NCBI GenBank assembly: GCA_021827445.1
Contig: JAKAVW010000162.1
Span: 1 to 6,836 of the forward strand
Direction: 5' to 3'
Length of the DNA stretch: 6,836 nucleotides
DNA from: Pseudomonadota bacterium
GTDB lineage: Bacteria; Pseudomonadota; Gammaproteobacteria; Acidithiobacillales; Acidithiobacillaceae
Below, in pieces: positions 5,265 through 6,836 of the stretch. A model generated the notes under the pieces. It searched no databases. It was not told the DNA's origin and saw only the letters and a list, made by a program, of their open reading frames with translations. The stretch's first letter is position 1; every line of letters starts with the position of its first letter. Position numbers and translations under genes: made by a program.

Positions 5265-5998
5265 CAGAAGGGCACCATCACCGTACCATTGGCTGTAACG
5301 GTACCGCGAATCACCCGGCCGGACTGCATGTTGCGTACCAGTATAGCCTGTCCGGGACGACCACTTTCAATGGCGTTGGCGATGGTGGCGATACGAATGC
5401 CATCTCCTTCCGCATACAAAGTAACCTGTTCGCCGGCATGAACGATCTCCGGTGCGTTGAGCATGGATGTGGTAACAGGTTGCCCTGCCAGGGTACCAAA
5501 GCGCAGAACCTGGCCGATGGCCTGCTGTGGGTTACTCAGTGTGCTGCCACCGATCCCGGTAGTGTCACGCTTGACAACGCTGAGGTCGGCGGCGCTCAGC
5601 ACCATACCCGCACTGAGTGGGTGAGCGGCGACGACGACGACCTGATTCATGCTTAGTTGTACCGGTACATACAAGACCCACGGTGATGGACTGCTGCAGC
5701 GCACGGCGACGGTCTGGCTGCCGTAAGGATTGCCATAGCCGAAAAAGTTGAGTTGCAAGCGGGCGCAGGTGGGAAAATGCAGGCTCGGTGCTGGGCCGCT
5801 GATGTGGATTTCTGCAGTGCTGGCGTTGGCAGGCAGGTGATTGCGCACGAAACGGACAACGGCAGCACGGATGGTTTCAGGGGTTTCTGCGCCAACGGCG
5901 CTGAGGGGCGCTGCCGTGCAGGTAAACAGGAGGAGCACGATTCCGCGCGAGAGCCAGGTACTGCGCTTCCGGTGTTGTGCTGGATGGATATTGTTCAT
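5264..5998 (-). CDS. flgA: FlgA, P-ring assembly chaperone
   Basis: 244 residues, Sec-exported. A basic N-terminus (HRKR at 9-12) is followed by a hydrophobic core (about 19-30) and a cleavage site plausibly after AVGA (34-37), giving a mature start ETPETIRAAV. The mature N-terminal domain (about 40-115) is followed by an SAF domain (about 119-181; AAHPLSAGMVLSAADLSVVKRD, LAGQPVTTSML). The FlgA C-terminal segment (about 182-244) ends RNMQSGRVIRGTVTANGTVMVPF. FlgA helps FlgI polymerise into the periplasmic P ring. The ATG at 5998 is preferred because it gives a proper signal peptide and lies 22 nt downstream of a predicted sigma-54 start site. Upstream in-frame starts (6073, 6028, 6019) would precede or abut that start site. 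The ribosome site is poor (GCGGGT). First gene of the flgA-flgMN-csrA-fliW block. Confidence 0.92.
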   Translation of the reverse strand: MNNIHPAQHRKRSTWLSRGIVLLLFTCTAAPLSAVGAETPETIRAAVVRFVRNHLPANASTAEIHISGPAPSLHFPTCARLQLNFFGYGNPYGSQTVAVRCSSPSPWVLYVPVQLSMNQVVVVAAHPLSAGMVLSAADLSVVKRDTTGIGGSTLSNPQQAIGQVLRFGTLAGQPVTTSMLNAPEIVHAGEQVTLYAEGDGIRIATIANAIESGRPGQAILVRNMQSGRVIRGTVTANGTVMVPF

Positions 5999-6030
5999 CG
6001 TCGTACCCGCGTTTGTCATGTATGCCATGC

Positions 6031-6046
6031 AGCAAAAAATATGCCA
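6031..6046 (-). promoter_or_regulatory. predicted sigma-54 promoter of flgA
   Basis: Minus-strand TGGCATATTTTTTGCT matches TGGCACG-N4-TTGCW at TGGCA and TTGCT, with exact spacing and the T-rich spacer common in strong sigma-54 promoters. The predicted start is near 6020, with a 22-nt leader before the flgA ATG at 5998. This also settles the flgA start codon. Confidence 0.7.
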
Positions 6047-6086
6047 TTCATTACTGGTACCCCAGAACGGCAAGCAGAAGCTGTTC

Positions 6087-6109
6087 GTCCTTAGGGTTTG
6101 TCCTTGGGC
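6087..6109. repeat. imperfect tandem GTCCTTRGGS repeat
   Basis: GTCCTTAGGG (6087-6096) and GTCCTTGGGC (6100-6109) are near-identical 10-mers with a 13-bp period, in the middle of the divergent flgA region. The function is unknown. Confidence 0.35.
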
Positions 6110-6117
6110 AGGCGGAT

Positions 6118-6130
6118 GTTCTGACAGAAC
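6118..6130. promoter_or_regulatory. perfect palindrome GTTCTG-A-CAGAAC, likely activator site
   Basis: A 6-1-6 perfect palindrome centred at 6124, 104 bp upstream of the predicted flgA start and 100 bp upstream of the predicted start of the divergent small-ORF/GNAT transcript. Its core, TTCTG-W-CAGAA, is repeated at 2892-2902, about 108 bp upstream of the motB sigma-54 start. Half-sites CAGAAC (6063-6068) and GTTCTC (6136-6141) flank it. Probably a site for an NtrC-family flagellar activator; the protein is not in the window. Confidence 0.6.
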
Positions 6131-6143
6131 CCCATGTTCTCAA

Positions 6144-6159
6144 CGGCAAATGATTGCCG
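6144..6159. promoter_or_regulatory. perfect inverted repeat CGGCAA-N4-TTGCCG
   Basis: Arms CGGCAA (6144-6149) and TTGCCG (6154-6159) are separated by ATGA. A further half-site within a direct repeat AACGGCAA occurs at 6066-6073. It lies between the two divergent sigma-54 promoters, 15-40 bp from the GTTCTG-A-CAGAAC palindrome. It could be a second activator or repressor operator. Confidence 0.4.
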
Positions 6160-6197
6160 CTTTGATTCCTGGGGTAGTGTTCCAATCGCCCTGTCGT

Positions 6198-6213
6198 TGG
6201 CGCCATAATTGCT
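6198..6213 (+). promoter_or_regulatory. predicted sigma-54 promoter of the small ORF and GNAT gene
   Basis: Plus-strand TGGCGCCATAATTGCT matches TGGC and C of the -24 element and all of TTGCT, with exact GG-N10-GC spacing. The predicted start is near 6224, 40 nt before the ATG at 6264. It is divergent from the flgA sigma-54 promoter, with the palindrome at 6118-6130 midway. Confidence 0.6.
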
Positions 6214-6219
6214 TATGGC
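6202..6219. repeat. perfect 7-bp inverted repeat over the -12 element
   Basis: GCCATAA (6202-6208) and TTATGGC (6213-6219) flank TTGC, which is the -12 core of the predicted promoter. A protein bound here would block the promoter. The segment lies upstream of the predicted transcript start, so an RNA hairpin role is unlikely. Confidence 0.4.
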
Positions 6220-6263
6220 TGGGGCAGACCAGCAGCAATATCGTTTTGAGGAGAGCGGTTATT

Positions 6264-6434
6264 ATGTCCCTGTCATCAGTCACCCCCAGCCTCACGCCAA
6301 ATATGCAGGCAACCCATCCATTTCCCCAGATAGGGCCATATTCCCAGCCTGTTGGTGTTTTGCTCCAGCCTGAAAACCGGTCCGGGGTATCGGTAATATT
6401 ATCGTGCGGTCAGCATCTGGGCTTCAGGAAATGA
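6264..6434 (+). CDS. 56-residue protein of unknown function
   Basis: A short ORF encoding MSLSSVTPSLTPNMQATHPF followed by a Pro/Gln-rich stretch (QIGPYSQPVG), a short hydrophobic segment near 40-48 with one Cys, and a basic end (GFRK). I recognise no family; no signal peptide or clear transmembrane helix is seen. Support for translation comes from context: a sigma-54 promoter match 40 nt upstream of the ATG, a GAGGAG ribosome site about 10 nt before the ATG, and an ATGA overlap of 4 bp with the acetyltransferase gene that follows. It could be a real small protein whose partner or substrate is the acetyltransferase, or a leader ORF that couples translation of the next gene. Confidence 0.5.
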   Translation: MSLSSVTPSLTPNMQATHPFPQIGPYSQPVGVLLQPENRSGVSVILSCGQHLGFRK

Positions 6435-6836
6435 CGCCCGCCAGCAGGCCCGCTATGGATAGCACCGTTGCAGAGGCCACTTATGTGGTTATGCCCATGG
6501 AATATATTCCGAAATTTACTGCCGCCCTCGCGACGCACCATAGTTTCCAGCTACGTCAGGCAATGCATTGTTCGCAAGAGATGGCAGAGGCGATAACGCT
6601 TCGCCAGATCCAAGAACTGCATCAACATGAACAAGCTTCGTCGCACCAGTACCTCGTGGCTGTTCAATGGCAGAACACCATTATCGGTGGGGCATGGTAT
6701 TCAGCACCACCGCAACAGGTCGCTATACTCCAGTGGCTCATGATCGAAGAAGATTTTCAGGGGCAGGGTCACGGCAAAAATCTTTTAGCCCATGTTGTCG
6801 GGCAATGTCGTTGCGCGGGTTCCGCAGGGCTGGCAT
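6431..6836 (+). CDS. GNAT-family N-acetyltransferase (3' end outside window)
   Basis: 135 codons are visible and no stop occurs before the window end. The segment ILQWLMIEEDFQGQGHGKNLL (about 99-119) is the beta4-alpha3 region of the GNAT fold; Q110-GQ-G113-H-G115 fits the acetyl-CoA pyrophosphate-binding Q/RxxGxG/A motif. The preceding part, LVAVQWQNTIIGGAWY (75-90), fits the central beta strands. Residues 1-60 are helical and not recognisable. GNAT enzymes move an acetyl group from acetyl-CoA to an amine; the substrate here is unknown. The ATG overlaps the 56-codon ORF by 4 bp with AGGA very close; the ATG at 6455 (protein start MDSTVAEA) is an alternative. Divergent from flgA and under a sigma-54 promoter, it may act on flagellin or its glycan, but this is inference. 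Confidence 0.8.
   Translation, partial: MTPASRPAMDSTVAEATYVVMPMEYIPKFTAALATHHSFQLRQAMHCSQEMAEAITLRQIQELHQHEQASSHQYLVAVQWQNTIIGGAWYSAPPQQVAILQWLMIEEDFQGQGHGKNLLAHVVGQCRCAGSAGLA

Noticed and set aside
5841..6434. 197-codon plus-strand open frame antisense to flgA that ends at the 56-codon ORF stop
   Set aside because: The long upstream part is antisense to flgA and crosses both sigma-54 promoters. Only the last 56 codons have a promoter and ribosome site.
1..6836. CRISPR arrays, insertion sequences, tRNA or rRNA genes, phage genes
   Set aside because: No repeated spacer pattern, transposase motif, tRNA-like cloverleaf or phage protein was seen; the window is almost entirely flagellar and chemotaxis genes.

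Overview
This 6.8-kb window is a flagellar and chemotaxis locus, almost certainly from a polar-flagellate proteobacterium. The CheY/CheZ pair, the MotD-like MotB, the flgA-flgM-flgN order and several sigma-54 (-24/-12) type promoters all point to a gamma-like lineage. CheZ restricts the choice mainly to beta/gamma and related proteobacteria. The presence of FliW next to CsrA is less usual there and fits a deep-branching group such as the Acidithiobacillia. That placement is inference from memory of gene content, not a search.

Layout. Left block, minus strand (1-2709): motB (motD-like), a membrane-anchored SPOR-domain protein, then cheY, cheZ and the first 12 codons of a gene that is probably cheA. 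Middle: a 235-bp divergent intergenic region (2710-2944), then a plus-strand YcgR-like PilZ gene (2945-3691) whose end overlaps the end of fliW by 21 bp. Right block, minus strand (3671-5998): flgA, flgM, flgN, csrA and fliW, tightly packed from flgM onward. Far right: a 265-bp divergent intergenic region (5999-6263), then a plus-strand 56-codon ORF of unknown function that overlaps by 4 bp a GNAT acetyltransferase gene cut by the window end.

How the genes work together. CheY/CheZ(/CheA) control rotational switching, MotB anchors the stator to peptidoglycan, and the PilZ protein probably couples c-di-GMP to motor braking. FlgA chaperones P-ring assembly, FlgM restrains sigma-28, FlgN chaperones hook-associated proteins, and CsrA with its antagonist FliW would tune translation of late flagellar mRNA.

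The most interesting signal is regulatory. Good sigma-54 promoter matches lie upstream of cheY, motB, flgA and the small-ORF/GNAT pair. The same 11-bp palindrome, TTCTG-W-CAGAA, occurs exactly twice, once in each divergent intergenic region. In each case it sits about 100-108 bp upstream of the predicted start sites of the sigma-54 promoters (motB on one side; both flgA and the small-ORF/GNAT pair on the other). This looks like the enhancer of a flagellar sigma-54 activator and places the uncharacterised small ORF and acetyltransferase in the flagellar regulon. There is no gene-free stretch longer than 300 bp, and no RNA genes, CRISPR arrays or mobile elements were seen.
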